Positions 12,674 to 29,511 are shown, counted from the stretch's first letter. The stretch: 64,000 nt of DNA from Anaeromyces robustus (GCA_002104895.1 MCFG01000007.1:242501-306500); one strand, 5' to 3'. Translations and numbers: made by a program. The notes: generated by a model not told the origin, from the sequence alone.

Positions 12674-15600
12674 CGTTTTAACATTTAATTGCTATTTTTT
12701 ATTAAGTAAGTAAATAAAATCTTACTGGTTTTCCGTTTAGAGTATTAATACAATAAACATAACCATCTACACATCCAAAATAAATATTCAGACCATCATA
12801 AGATAATCTTGGAGTTGTAAAAATTGGCTTATTATCTGTTATATTAAATTTCCAATTATAGTTATATATATTTGTATTATTTTTATTTATATTAATTGAA
12901 TAAAGTTCTCCTTTTAAATTACAGCAATAAATAATACTTTCATATATATATATTTAATTTATTTTAAATAATATTATTTATTTTAGATAATATTATTTAT
13001 TTTAGATAATATTATTCATTATAACAGATATATAATATATATATAATATAACATATTAATTAAATATTTCTTTGTAAATTTTATTAGCTAAGATAAATAT
13101 ATATATATATAAACCTTTTTTTAATATCAATAGCAGGTGATGCAAATATTGATCCATGTGTTTTAAATTTACTTATAATTTGTTTACTATATATATCTAA
13201 TTCATATAAAATATTATCGTATCCTCCAAACCAAATATGACCATTAATAGTATCAACTACAGGTGTACATTTGATAATATCCTCAGTTTTAAATTGCCAA
13301 AATATTTCACCATTATTTACTGAAAGAACATAAAGACAACCATCATAGCACCCAACAATTACATATTTACCACATAATGAAATACATGCACTACCTTCAA
13401 TTCTGTTATGTAATGAAACTTGCCAATTAATAATTTTTTTATTGATATTAATTGATATAAATAAAGAAGAATGTGATCCGATAAAACATGTATATTCTAA
13501 TTTACTTTCATTTTATTTATATTAATAGAAATGATTATATTATATAATATGATATTATTATTATTATTATTATTTATATTAATAAAAATTATTATATAAT
13601 ATGATATTATTATAATTATAATTATTATTATTATTATTTTACTGGTTATTTTTATTTATTATTTTCGATATGGATACTGTAGGCGAGGCATCAATACATT
13701 TTTTGAAATCAAACTTTATTTGATTTTTGAATTTTTCCAATTCATGAACTACTTTTATACTTTCATCATTAATACTACTATTATTTAATATAAGTGACTG
13801 AGCTTTACTAATAAACCCAATAAATATTTTATTTTCATTATTATTAATATTATTTTTATTATGATAATTATTATTAATTAAATTATTATCGTTTTTTGTA
13901 ATTTCATTTGTTTTTATTAAATTATTATTGTTATTATTTTTAATATTATCATTATCTTTATTTATATTACAGATTAGTTGATAAATTTTATTAGTAACTT
14001 CATCTAAAGAATAATTCATTATATAGAGAGATAATCTATTTTTATTATTTAAAAAAACATATATTAAATATATTTGTATTATATATAAAGAAGTTAATAT
14101 ATATATATATATATAATTTATAGAAAAATTGTATATAAAACTAATTACTCTTTAATATAGTTTTCTTCATTATTATTATTAATAATTTTATTCATCTTAT
14201 TTGCAAATACAGTTGCTTCAATTGAATTTCCACCCATTTCAAAAAAAAATTTTTTACCAGTTTCATCATTAAAATTTAATTTATACTTTGGATTAATATC
14301 TATCAATATTTGATAAATATTTTTTTGTATTACTGATAATATTTCTTGTTTATCATATTGACGAATAATGGTTCTAAAATTTAAAGCATTATTATTATTA
14401 TTATTGTTGTTGTTGTTATTGATGTTGTTGTGGTCATTTTTATTTTGATCTTCGAACTTATCATAATTATATCGTTGAAGTTGTTTTATATCAATTTTTC
14501 CATTTTTATTTAGTGGGAATTCCTTTAAAATATATATTTGATTTGGTATAGAATAAAATGGTAATAAATTTTTTAGATTATTTTTTATTGAGCTAATCAA
14601 ACTTTTTGGATTATTCTCTGATAATGGTTCATTACAAGTTATAAAACTAACTAATTCATCAAAATGATTATTATTAATCAGTAATGTAACAGCTTTTTTT
14701 ATGACACTTAAATTTTCTAATGCATTATTGCATTGTTCTAAATATATTCTATATCCTGATAGTTTAACTTGTTGATTTGTTCTTCCATAATAATATAGAT
14801 TTTTATCATTTTTATTGAAAGCAATTATATCACCAGTATAAATATACTCTCCACATTTATAATTTTCATTAACATCTATCCAACATTGTCTACTACCACC
14901 AATCCATAATTCTCCAATAATCCAATTTTGATCATCTATTAAATATGATCCAAAACAATCGTAGCTGGACAAAATTTTTGGAAGCAGATAAGATTTTTCT
15001 TCCTTTTCATAATAAATATGATTTTCATTAATTTCTAAAAATTTTTCCTTTTTTTCATTATTATCATTATAAATTAATAATAATTTTGTATTTTTTAATG
15101 GAAAACCTAAGGGAATATTATTAATATGATATAATTGTAAAATATTTTCAATACTGTTCTTGCTTTCATCTATACTGTCCAATCTGTTATTTTGTATATA
15201 TTCATTAACTTTATTTTCATTATTAATATAATTAATGAAATGATCGAATTTAACTTTATATATTGTAGCCCATACACTATTTTCTGTAATACCATAAATA
15301 TTCCATAATGAAATTCCTAAATATAAACAATCATTATGATTTTTATCTTTCATAATATCTAATAATTTATTAATTGAAGGGAATTTTTCACCTCCTAATA
15401 TTAAGTTTCTAACATTAGTTTTCCCAATTAAAATATCACGAATTATTGATTCTTTAAAACTAAATAAGTGCGAAGGGGTCATCATTAAAGTTAATTCAAT
15501 TTTATCTTTAGCATCAAATAAGTCATTCTGATTTGAATTATTTAAACAATAATGAAATAAAAAATCAGTGGCTTTAATAAGTGATGTCGATGGAACAATT

Positions 15601-17190
15601 AATGTACCACCTAAAATTAATGATATAAATATTTCAATTAATGATGGATCAAATGATGGAGAAGTCATTAATATTCCATAATAATGAGATTGGTCATATA
15701 AATTTAATTTTTGACTTTTTATGTATATATAATAAATAAAAATAAAAATAAAGAATTAACCAAAATGTATTATAAATTATTTTAATTCTATATAATCAAA
15801 TTTATAATTCTAATCAATAAATATATTGTTATTATTTTTACATTATATCCATAATATTCCAATATAATGAATGTTCTGGTACTCTCACAGTAATTCCATT
15901 ATTACTCTTTCTAGTAGTACCTGAAGTATGCATAATATATCGATAATCATATTTTTCAACCGGATATTCGGTTTCTCTCGCTTTTTTTTTTTTTTTTATA
16001 GATATTATTATTATTATTATATGTAAATAATATTTAAATTAAAAAAGTATCAATATTATATATATACCATTATACAAATCTGATATTAATAATGAATATT
16101 CTTGAAAAATTGGACATGTTATTATTTTATAATTTTTTATATTAATTTGCTAATATTATATATTTATAATATATATATATAATATTAGCATATATATTAT
16201 TATATAATAAAGATTATTAAAAAAAAAAAACTTATTATAATATAATTATTATTATTTATAAATCAATTAAAACATAGTCATACTTTTATTTTTTTAGTTT
16301 CTATAATAACATATTTTTTATTTTGCACATCTTTTAAATATGTCTCATGTATAGGAATATATACATATTTGTTTTTCCAACAACTACAAAATAAATAAAT
16401 AATTTAATATATATATAATAATAATAATAATACAAATTAAACAAAATTGAAATTACATTTCGTAAAATAGATTTAGTTTCTCTATAATAAATAAATAAAT
16501 AATTACGTTAAAATTATTGAAATTAATAGTATAGACGGATCCAAAAGAACATATATATAATTACCGTTTTTTATCTATTTTTGTTTTATTAATTATGAAT
16601 ATTAATAAAAATAATATAAAAATAAAAAATAAAAAAAATAGAAAAAATTATTTAAATATTTATTTCAACAATGCATTAATGATAATAAAATAAATTTATT
16701 CACAAAAAAAAAAAAAACATCAATAAAATAAAAAATAAAATAAAATAAAATAAAAAAAAAACTTATTAAAATATATAAAAGAGTTTATATTCAATTAAAT
16801 ACATTATAATTTTTTAACCAATTTTCCAAATTAACAATATTGTTACATAATTGTTCATAAGTTAAGGATTTGTTATAATTTTTATTAGACAAACAAGAAT
16901 TTAAAGAAATATATTGGATTGCAATTCGCTTAGGATGCTTTTTTGCTTTGATAATAAATTGTTTAAATAAAGAAACCTTTTAAAATAAAATGGAAAAGTA
17001 AATTGATGAATAAAATAATTATAATTTTATAAAGCGATATCATAAAATTAAATTTTTATAAAATAAAATTGTTTTTTGTTATATTAATAATTAATAATCA
17101 ATATATTTTTAAAGTTTTTAGTTTTCAATTGCTCTTTCTTTTTCAATAATTAAAGATAATTACTTCATTCTCTTTTGATTGATTATCCAT
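11874..17190 (-). CDS. AASDH-like (ACSF4/U26-type) adenylation-carrier-PQQ propeller protein, about 12 exons
   Basis: Matches the animal 'beta-alanine-activating enzyme'/AASDH architecture: an adenylation domain that would activate an acid with ATP, a carrier that would hold it on phosphopantetheine, and a PQQ-type propeller. Exons (coding strand): 17190-17164, 16976-16803, 16574-16565, 16481-16457, 16383-16284, 16149-16068, 15980-15842, 15714-14149, 14035-13643, about 13496-13115, about 12930-12727, about 12512-11874; the phases I checked join in frame. Adenylation motifs: HTSGTTRKSNGI with VRVPEH (core A3), NIYGITE (A5), YTGDI (A7), GRTNQQVKLSGYRI (A8) and the Lys of NKNGKI (A10). Carrier motif: MGGNSIEA, with Ser as the attachment site. 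Propeller repeats: VGCYDGCLYVL, FGGYDNILYEL, FGCVDGYVYCI, IGSHSNYIFCL, IGSRDNNLYIL. About 1,240 aa, probably cytosolic. It has no reductase or condensation domain, so it is not the fungal Lys2 or a peptide synthetase. Substrate unknown. The A3 loop is atypical: GxPK is RKSN. Confidence 0.8.
12607..12671. repeat. (ATT)n microsatellite in intron of the AASDH-like gene
   Basis: About 21 uninterrupted ATT triplets lie inside the intron between the last two exons. It is non-coding. Confidence 0.9.
12960..13019. repeat. 23-bp tandem repeat, three copies, intronic
   Basis: The unit TATTTTAGATAATATTATT (first copy with A for G) recurs about three times in the intron between propeller exons. It is a local duplication without coding content. 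Confidence 0.7.
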
Positions 17191-18675
17191 TCTTCAAAAT
17201 TCATCATTATTGTTTTTTAATATATCATTATTAAAATTATATTGAATAACGTATTAAAATTTACGTACTAAAATTATTATGTTAATACATTTTTTATTTA
17301 TTTAAATACATTTAATAATACATAAAATATTCTTTTTTAATAATCTTTTTAAATAAAAAATAAAAATAAATTTTTTTTGAATAATTATAATAATAAAATT
17401 TAATGACATCATTCGTTGAAATAAGATTTGAGGCTTAGCTAATCAAAATTAGATTAGTAAGCCTATTCATAATATATTATATTGAATATAAAAAAATATT
17501 TTTTATTATATAAGAATATAAAGTATTATATAATATATATATTTATTAATATATTTTTATTAATTATAAAAATTTTATAATTGTAATTTATTATTTATAA
17601 TTATGTAATAAACATATATAATATTAATTTATTTATTTTTCTATATATTTATTTACTTACTTATTTATTATTATATTATCACTAATCTTTTTATAATTAT
17701 AATATACATTTACCATATTTCATATTTTTTGATTATACCTAAATATTAAATAATAATTGCTATTAATAATAATTATATAAAAAATTTCAAATATATAAAT
17801 ATTAATAAAATAGTAATAATTAATAATACAAAATTTTATCATAATATTTTTTTTTCATTTATTATTTTATTTATATTTATCAAATTTAATTAGATTTAAT
17901 ATTTTATTTATATATTATATTGATTACATATATTAAATTTAATATCAGAAAAAAATATAATAAAAATAAATAAATAAAAAAAAGTTTATACCAAATACAA
18001 TTTAAAAGAAAAAATAAAAAAAAAAAAAAATAAAATAAAATAAAAATATTATTTAGAGAAACTTAAAAAAGAAAAAGTAAATATTTTAAGTATATTTAAA
18101 TAATTTTAACAGCTATTTAAAAAAAATTAAAAAATTTACTTCCTTTTTAAAGAAATCAAATAAAAAAAAAAAAAAAAAAAGAAAAAAGAAAAAAGAAAAG
18201 AAAAAAAATTAATTTAAAAAGTAATTATTTTTAATTTATTGAATAAAAATATATATTATAAATTCAATCAATTTTTGAAAAATGAAAAAGAGTATAATAT
18301 AAATCAAATAAATAAACCAATGAAACTTAATTACTGGCAATTGAAGATAATAATTAATAATAGGAAAGACAGTAATATTTATGTAAATGAAAATTTGAAT
18401 TTAAAGTTATAGATTTTCAAGATGATTTATAAAATTTCAATCACAAATTGATTAAATCAAATCAATTATTCATATGTTCAATAAAACCAATATATTCAAA
18501 ATAATTGTTATATCTTCTAATATTTTCAATAATATGTTTAAAAAAAAAGAGAAATATTCATTCGTTTTCTTATTTATTTTTAATTTTATATCATTAATTA
18601 ATATTAATATTTTATATTAACAATCTTTAACAATTTTTACAAATAAAAAAATAGAATAACAAAAATTAAATAAAA
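17191..18675. other. Divergent intergenic region between the AASDH-like gene (-) and RNase kappa (+)
   Basis: This 1.5-kb head-to-head region must carry the promoters of both genes. It is A/T tracts throughout; the last ~600 bases before the RNase kappa start are A-rich on the plus strand. The one structured element is the hairpin at 17431-17464. No further gene was recognised. Confidence 0.65.
17431..17464. repeat. Inverted repeat / hairpin between divergent genes
   Basis: Arms AGGCTTAGCTAATC and GATTAGTAAGCCT are complementary apart from one bulged base, with a 7-base loop. The arms are richer in G/C than the surroundings. It lies about 240 bases upstream of the AASDH-like start. Confidence 0.7.
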
Positions 18676-19181
18676 ATGAAACTTGCATTAGTATCTCCAC
18701 TCTGCTCAGTTTGCTGCACCGTCTTCTCCGTTTTCGGAGCTATCATCTTAGTAAGTAACTTTTAATAAAAGAATTTATATTTCACAATCAGTATTAAAAT
18801 TTTTTAAATAAATTGTAAATTAATTTATTATAATTTTTTTATTAAAATTTAAATATAATTAAATTATAAAAGCTTGCCTTCGGTATTATGTTCAAGGCTG
18901 GTGTTCATGAATTAACTATGACTAAGGAATCTCCAGATGATCCAGATAGTGTTGGTGTCAGTTGTTTAATTGCTGCTGGTATTTACGTTTTATTCATTCT
19001 TTTCTGTTCTTGTCAAGTAAGTATAAATTTTTAAAATAATATATATTAATAGAATAATTTGATTTTTTTATTAATGTAATTTAATTATTATATATTTAAT
19101 TTAACTATAAATTATTAAAATTAATAGACCGTTGTTGCCAAAAAGGCTAAGAAACAAGAAGAATTTGGTGCTTCATCATAA
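18676..19181 (+). CDS. Ribonuclease kappa family small membrane protein (V-ATPase associated), 3 exons
   Basis: Exons 18676-18750, 18873-19016 and 19128-19181 join in frame with GTAAGT donors and AAG/TAG acceptors, giving about 90 aa. Segment 1 (CSVCCTVFSVFGAIILLAF) and segment 2 (CLIAAGIYVLFILFCSCQ) are membrane helices. Between them is a short acidic loop, and the tail is basic (AKKAKKQE). Cys-rich helix 1, the (N/S)C-hIAAGhYhhh motif of helix 2 and the length of about 90-98 residues fit RNASEK, a conserved protein associated with the V-ATPase proton channel and needed for acidification-dependent endocytosis in animals. The old nuclease assignment may not be its main role. The codons are unusually C/G-rich for this window, suggesting high expression. 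It has its own promoter and is not in an operon. Confidence 0.82.
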
Positions 19182-20011
19182 TTTATTTAATTTTTTCAAA
19201 AAAAAAATAATACTAATAAAAAAATAAAAAAAAAATAATAAAAATAAAAAAATATATTTTCAATTTTTAAAATACTTTATTCCTTCAAAAAAAAAATAAT
19301 AATTTAAAAATAATAATACACAAGAAATATATATAAGAAAAAGAGTAATGACATTTATTGCTTTCAACAATTATAGAAAAGGAATTTTGAAAAGCATTAA
19401 TCCATTATTTTTTAAAATAAAATAATAATATATATAATATAAAAAATATATAATTTAAAGAGAAAAATTATTATATTTTTAATATAATTTTTTTTTTTTT
19501 TAGTTTATTATTATTTAAATTAAAACATAAAGAAAATATAGAAAAGACAATAATAATAAAGAGAATAATATTAAATTTTTTTTTGTTTCGCCTATTATAA
19601 TATTTCAATAAAATATAAAATATAATTTAAATTTTGTTTTCAATTAATTTAATTATTTAATTTTTTTTAAAAAAAGTAAGAATAAAAATAAAATATATAT
19701 ATATATATAATAAAACTAAAAGAAAACAAAAATTTAAAATAAAATAAAATAAAATAAAATAAAATAAAAAAAATAATAAATAATATAAAAAAAAAAAAAA
19801 AAACAATAATTAATAAATGAAAATAAAAATAAGTAATAATAGTAAAAACAATAAAATAACTGATAATATTATTTATTATTAAATAAAAGAAATAATAAAC
19901 AAATCATTATTGACATTTAAAAATGTGTAAAAAAATATGGAATTATTGAAATTCAATATTCATAATTCAAATTACCAATATATTAATATAGATAAATTAT
20001 TTGATAATAAT

Positions 20012-20047
<36 letters not shown>

Positions 20048-20346
20048 CAAGATAAATGTTATATAAACCAAAATATAATAATAATAATTTAGTTTTAGAG
20101 ATATATATTTTTTATTTTATTATTATTAAAAAACATTTTATATAATTTATATATGTCAAAGTAAAACGAATAAGAAGAAACATATTAGAAATTTAATTGA
20201 TGTGAATTTTTTTTTTTTGTAATTACTTATTAAAAATATGGTATTAAGTATATAAAATATTACTTATTTTATAGTATTAATTCTTTTTTTATTTTAATAA
20301 TTGTATAGTTATACTTGATTTTACTGATTTATTGATTACTTTTTTG

Positions 20347-20377
<31 letters not shown>

Positions 20378-20391
20378 GATAATAAATAATA

Positions 20392-20515
<124 letters not shown>

Positions 20516-20856
20516 GTATTAAATATAATTTTATTATAGAAGTCATTTTAAAATAAAATATATAAGTATATAATAATAAAAAAATTTTAAATTTATTTTA
20601 TAATTTTATTTACAATATAATAAACTTTTATAAAAGCTCTAGTTTTATTTGATATAGTCTGATTCCATTTATATATATTAAAAGAAAAAAAAAACAAGTT
20701 CATGAACTTCTTTTTGTTCTAATTTAGTTTATGCTATTAAAAAAATTTTTTTATAATAAAATTATTGTAATAATATCAATTATTATTAATATAATATATA
20801 GGCTACTTTTTTAAGATAACATTACAATATAATAAATATATAATAAATATTAAATC

Positions 20857-21000
<144 letters not shown>

Positions 21001-22127
21001 TTATTATTATTATTTATTTATTTATTTTTATTTATAAATCAGTAAATAATATAATTTTTTTTTCTCTAATATATAGTATAACTTTATTTACTCATAATAG
21101 CTGTAGAAGTTTAAATAACAATTACAATCTTAATATACAAATATAGATAAATTTTTATTAATATACTCAATGAAAATGATACTCAACCACCAGCTAATAA
21201 AGTTAATCTTAATTTAAATGATACATATTTTTATTATAGTTAATAATTATTAATATGTTATTATTTATTAGTATTTTGTATATATTTATAAATATTGAAA
21301 AATTACATAATATTATTATATCAATAAAGAGAATAATTAATTATTTTTAATATATATATTATTATTTAGTCTTTATTATGCAAATGCTCATCAGTTACAC
21401 GTTTACTAGTATTAATATATTTGAGTCATTTTCCTCGTTCTTGTTTTAATTAATTGTTTAGATGTCCATGCTGTATTTGTTCTTATAATAAAACTAAATA
21501 AGATAATAATAAATTTAAACATTGTATTTATTATATAATATTTAAATTTTGCATTATCAATAATACATGATTTATTATCATTATTATTAATTTATTTATT
21601 ATTATTAATATCAATATTTAGCTATTATATTAAATATAAATAATAAAACAACTATAAAATATTGATATACAAAGAAACATTAAGTAAATAAAGTTTAAGA
21701 ATAAGATTGCAGTTATTACTTTTATACTTTTAATAATAATTTTTGTTTCTTTTAATAAAAAAAATTTTTTTTTCAAAATTAGATAAAGATGTTACACATA
21801 AAAATATAATAATATATAAAAATATATTTATTGGTAGAAAATAAAAAAAGATACAAAAAAAATATATATATATAAAAAAAAAAGCCAAAAAAGAAAAAGA
21901 GTAATAATAACCATTTCTCTAAACTACTGAATTAATGTAATTTCTTATAAATATGTTATATTTTAACTAAAATGAAAAATGGCCTAGCTATTACTACAAA
22001 GGTCTTAATGATAAAAACATTTATGATTTTCAAATTGTCTCATTGAAAAATCATTATTATATTTTTTATAATTATTTTGAATGTTATATAAATATAAATA
22101 TAATAATATTTATATTTATATTTATTC

Positions 22128-22165
22128 CATAGTTGATTAACAGTAAAACATTTTAATCAACTATG
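22128..22165. repeat. Perfect 13-bp inverted repeat (hairpin)
   Basis: CATAGTTGATTAA and TTAATCAACTATG are exact reverse complements separated by 12 bases. The arms contain G/C-bearing words, so the match is unlikely to be composition alone. Confidence 0.8.
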
Positions 22166-23148
22166 AAATAAACTTTTTGAAAATAATTTTTTTGTATCCA
22201 ATATTCAAAAAATAATAATTTCTATTAATGATTTATTAAAACATAATTGAAATATTAAATATAAATAAAACAAATATTTCATTAATTTATAATAAATTTA
22301 AATATATATTTATTAATTATTTTTTATTTATACATTTGTTATTTATTTTATTTTATTATATTCTTTTTAAAATAAAATTAATTATTTATATATATATATA
22401 TTTATACATTTTTGGAAATGTATACATATAAAGAATACTTTTATGGTAATTATTAATATGGTAATATTACTTTTGTTTTATATTAATTATTTCTTTTTTT
22501 TTTTTTTTTTTTTTTTTTTTTGGTTATTCTGTTTAATAATAATTTTTTTTTCAGTTTTATTTTAATTTGTTTTAATATGAAATATATATATATGATATAT
22601 TTGTTTTGTTTTGTTTTGTTTTTTGATTATGGTTTTAATTTTTAGTTTTTATTTATTGTTTTTTTTTTTTTTTATTTTATTTTATTTTTGTTTTATTTAG
22701 TGATTTTTCTTTTTTTCCTTCTTTTTTTTTGTTTTTGTTTTTTATTTTTTTATTTGTTTTATTTGTTTTATTATTATTATTTTTTTAATATAATCATCAA
22801 AAATTATGTTATCTTGCATCAATTCTTCGAATATATATACTGTTTTTTTCGATTCACTTTTAGATTATTTTTAAATATATTAACAATTATTTCCATTTAT
22901 TTATTTATTATTTATTTATTAATTTATTTATTTATTTATTCATTTATTTATTTAATATTTTAACTTTTTTTATAAAATATCAAATTTTATTTAAATCTTC
23001 ATTAAAATTAATTATTCTTATTTAAAATTAAATATATATTATATAGTATTTTGTATTTTATTTTATTTATAGTTTATTAGTATTAGTATATTATGATTAT
23101 GATTAATAACTGTTATTAAAATTAATAGTATAAATATCATTATTTATT

Positions 23149-23192
<44 letters not shown>

Positions 23193-23224
23193 TATTATTT
23201 TAATGATAGGAAAAATTATAAATT

Positions 23225-24806
23225 TCAATTGATTTGTTCCACTTTCGATATAGCTTTCATGCCATTTTGAGCTCTAGATTTTGCTAATAAACTTGGTGTT
23301 TTTAATGCTAAAAATCTCCACATTGATTTTGGTTTAGTTTTCTTTTTATAATAATAACCAATAACCCAAATAGTCCATAATGGTACAACAGCATAATGAC
23401 CGAAATAGCCTGGTGGAATGAAATAATCTTCACCACGAATAACAACTTTATAAGAATCTGTTTGACATTCTGCATCTTTTGTTGAAGTATTTTGTTTAGA
23501 AAATATAGATTGAATTTTAGTTGAAAGAACAGTTTGTTGTGTATTTGATTTTCCCAAGTATATACCTTGAGATGGTGATGGAGAAGGAGAAAATGAAGAA
23601 ACAGCTGGTGAAAGGAGCATTGGATTAGTAAAAGTATCTAATTAAAAATTAATGAATAAATATAGAAATAATATATATATAGAAGTTAATAAAAAATTTT
23701 AAAAAAATAAATAAGATATTTTAAATAAAGATAACATAATAATATTCTGCATAAATAACTATATATATAATTTTCAAGATTTTTTTATTTATTATTATTA
23801 TACCTTTTAATTTTTTATTAGATAAGTCAGATTCTCCGGTATTATTATTCTTATTTCTTCTTTTATAATTTTTTCGATTTTTAATGTTAATTGGTTTCGA
23901 TATTTTGAAATTATCTTGACTATTATCAATTTCATTATTAGTATTATTAATAACTTTTTCATTAACAAATATTGAATTATTTTCTTTTATATTGAATGAA
24001 TCTTTTCCATTTTCATCAATATCATTTTTGTAATTTGATTTTATAGCTTCAGTTAAATTACTTACAGGTACTTGTTTAACTTCTTCATTTTCATTTTTAT
24101 TTTCATTTTTATCATTATCATCATTTTCTTTATCTTTATCATTTTTTATTTCATTATTAAGTAATTTCTCTTTTTCTCTTCTTTGTTGTTCTTTAACTAA
24201 TTTTATAAATTTTTGACGAATTCTTTTAATTTCTTTTAAATTGCTTATAGATTCATCTGATTTCATTTTTATTTTGTCAATATCATTTTCACCCTCATTA
24301 CTATTTTTATATTTGTTATTGTTATTAATGCTATTATTAGTATTATTATCAATAATAATTAATGAATCATTTTTATTATTATTAATAGTTTCAAGTACAA
24401 TAACTTCATTATCATCTAAATCTGTCTGTATTTCTTCATCCGTTAATAAAGGGGATCTCGGAGGTGTTTGAGTCTGTATATTATAATTCATATTTCTATT
24501 TCTTATTGAGGTATCAAAAATCCTAAAAGCATCTACAAGTTTATGAAGAGAATTTTTTAATTTAATATTATATTTAGCAGAATGAATAATAGCGTCAACT
24601 TTATTATCAATAATATTTTCTAAATAACTTTCTTCAGCCGGTGATAAAACAGTCGATATATTTTTTACACTTTCATTATCTTTTTTATCTGTCTTATCAA
24701 AGAAATTCAAAAGATTATTTAAATTTTGTAAGTCATTACTTAATTTTTCCTGACTGGAATATAAGTCATTAACATTTAATAAATCTAATTGTTCCATTTT
24801 TTCCAA
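23225..24806 (-). CDS. Unrecognised protein with coiled coil and C-terminal membrane segment, 2 exons
   Basis: Exon 1 (24806-23804) and exon 2 (23637-23225) join across an intron with donor GTATAA and acceptor TTAG, giving 471 aa. The N-terminal ~130 residues are predicted helical (EQLDLLNVNDLYSSQEKLSN). A charged coiled-coil-like stretch lies near 185-220, followed by long Asn/Asp/Lys/Glu-rich disorder. The C-terminal part has a Ser/Pro-rich linker, then a short conserved-looking block (YKVVIRGEDYFIPPGYFGHY) and one hydrophobic segment (about 412-431, AVVPLWTIWVIGYYY) with basic residues after it. This fits a membrane protein with a long N-terminal domain, perhaps cytoplasmic. Three QT-type motifs (IQTQT, EIQTD, ECQTD) resemble dynein light chain LC8 docking motifs; that reading is inference. 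No family recognised. The start is the first Met; ATGGAA follows a T-rich (plus strand) leader. Confidence 0.65.
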
Positions 24807-28848
<4,042 letters not shown>

Positions 28849-29511
28849 ATGGTTAAAGGAAATACATCTTCTATGGGTAATTCTAGAACCCAAAGAATTA
28901 ATCAAGCAAAGTTTGGTGATATTACTGTTAGATATGGTAAGGAAAAACGCTCAAATGTTAATAAAAAAGTGCCATCATCTTTTAAAACAAAAATTTATGG
29001 AACTAAATTAGAAAAAAAAGGATTTACTAATAATGGACCAACTCGTAAACAACAAAGAATTTCTAAAGAATACCATAATAGGAATCGTATTACACTTTCA
29101 AGATTCATTGCATTAAGTATATTTGTTATAATTTCATGTGCCTGTGTATGGTTTTATGCCGCAGGAAGTTTAGATAATGGTATTCAACGTCAAAAGCGTT
29201 CATTATCAGAAATTATTAATGATGTAACTAATAAATATATTGCAACAGGTTATTCTTATGGTCAATCTGCTGCTGCTTGGACTCGTCAACTTCGTTCAAG
29301 AGGTGCTCACAGTGATGATATGTCTAATCCACACAATGGAGTTTCCGATAATGAAAGTATTGTTCAAAAAGTACTTTCCGATTTTGCTAAACTTGTAAAG
29401 ACTGAATCTGAAGGATATACTTCTGGTAATAAAAATAAAAATAATAATAATGAAAATAATGAAAATTATATTGTTAATAATTACGACAATAAAAATAATA
29501 ATGATTTATAA
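28849..29511 (+). CDS. Unrecognised single-pass membrane protein
   Basis: Single exon, 220 aa. Residues 1-82 are basic and polar (RKQQRISKEYHNRNR just before the membrane). Residues 84-104 form one hydrophobic helix (SRFIALSIFVIISCACVWFY). The remainder is polar, ending in an Asn/Lys-rich low-complexity tail (about 190-220). The positive-inside rule suggests a type II topology with the N-terminus in the cytosol. Eight residues after the helix is RQKRSL, a dibasic site of the kind cut by Kex2/furin proteases; this could release the ectodomain, but that is inference. The exon is clearly richer in G/C than its flanks and has normal codon use, so it is a real gene. No family recognised. The ATG follows an A-rich leader. 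Confidence 0.65.
   Translation: MVKGNTSSMGNSRTQRINQAKFGDITVRYGKEKRSNVNKKVPSSFKTKIYGTKLEKKGFTNNGPTRKQQRISKEYHNRNRITLSRFIALSIFVIISCACVWFYAAGSLDNGIQRQKRSLSEIINDVTNKYIATGYSYGQSAAAWTRQLRSRGAHSDDMSNPHNGVSDNESIVQKVLSDFAKLVKTESEGYTSGNKNKNNNNENNENYIVNNYDNKNNNDL

Noticed and set aside
16531-16556. Extra coding exon (TTCTTTTGGATCCGTCTATA) in the AASDH-like gene
   Set aside because: It lacks a preceding acceptor, and skipping it keeps the reading phase of the neighbouring exons.
11874-17190. Lys2-type alpha-aminoadipate reductase or peptide synthetase
   Set aside because: No reductase or condensation domain follows the carrier; a PQQ-type propeller does instead.
22688-22963. 91-aa Phe/Tyr/Leu-rich frame
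   Set aside because: T-rich low-complexity DNA; hydrophobic content is a by-product of TTT/TTA/TAT codons.
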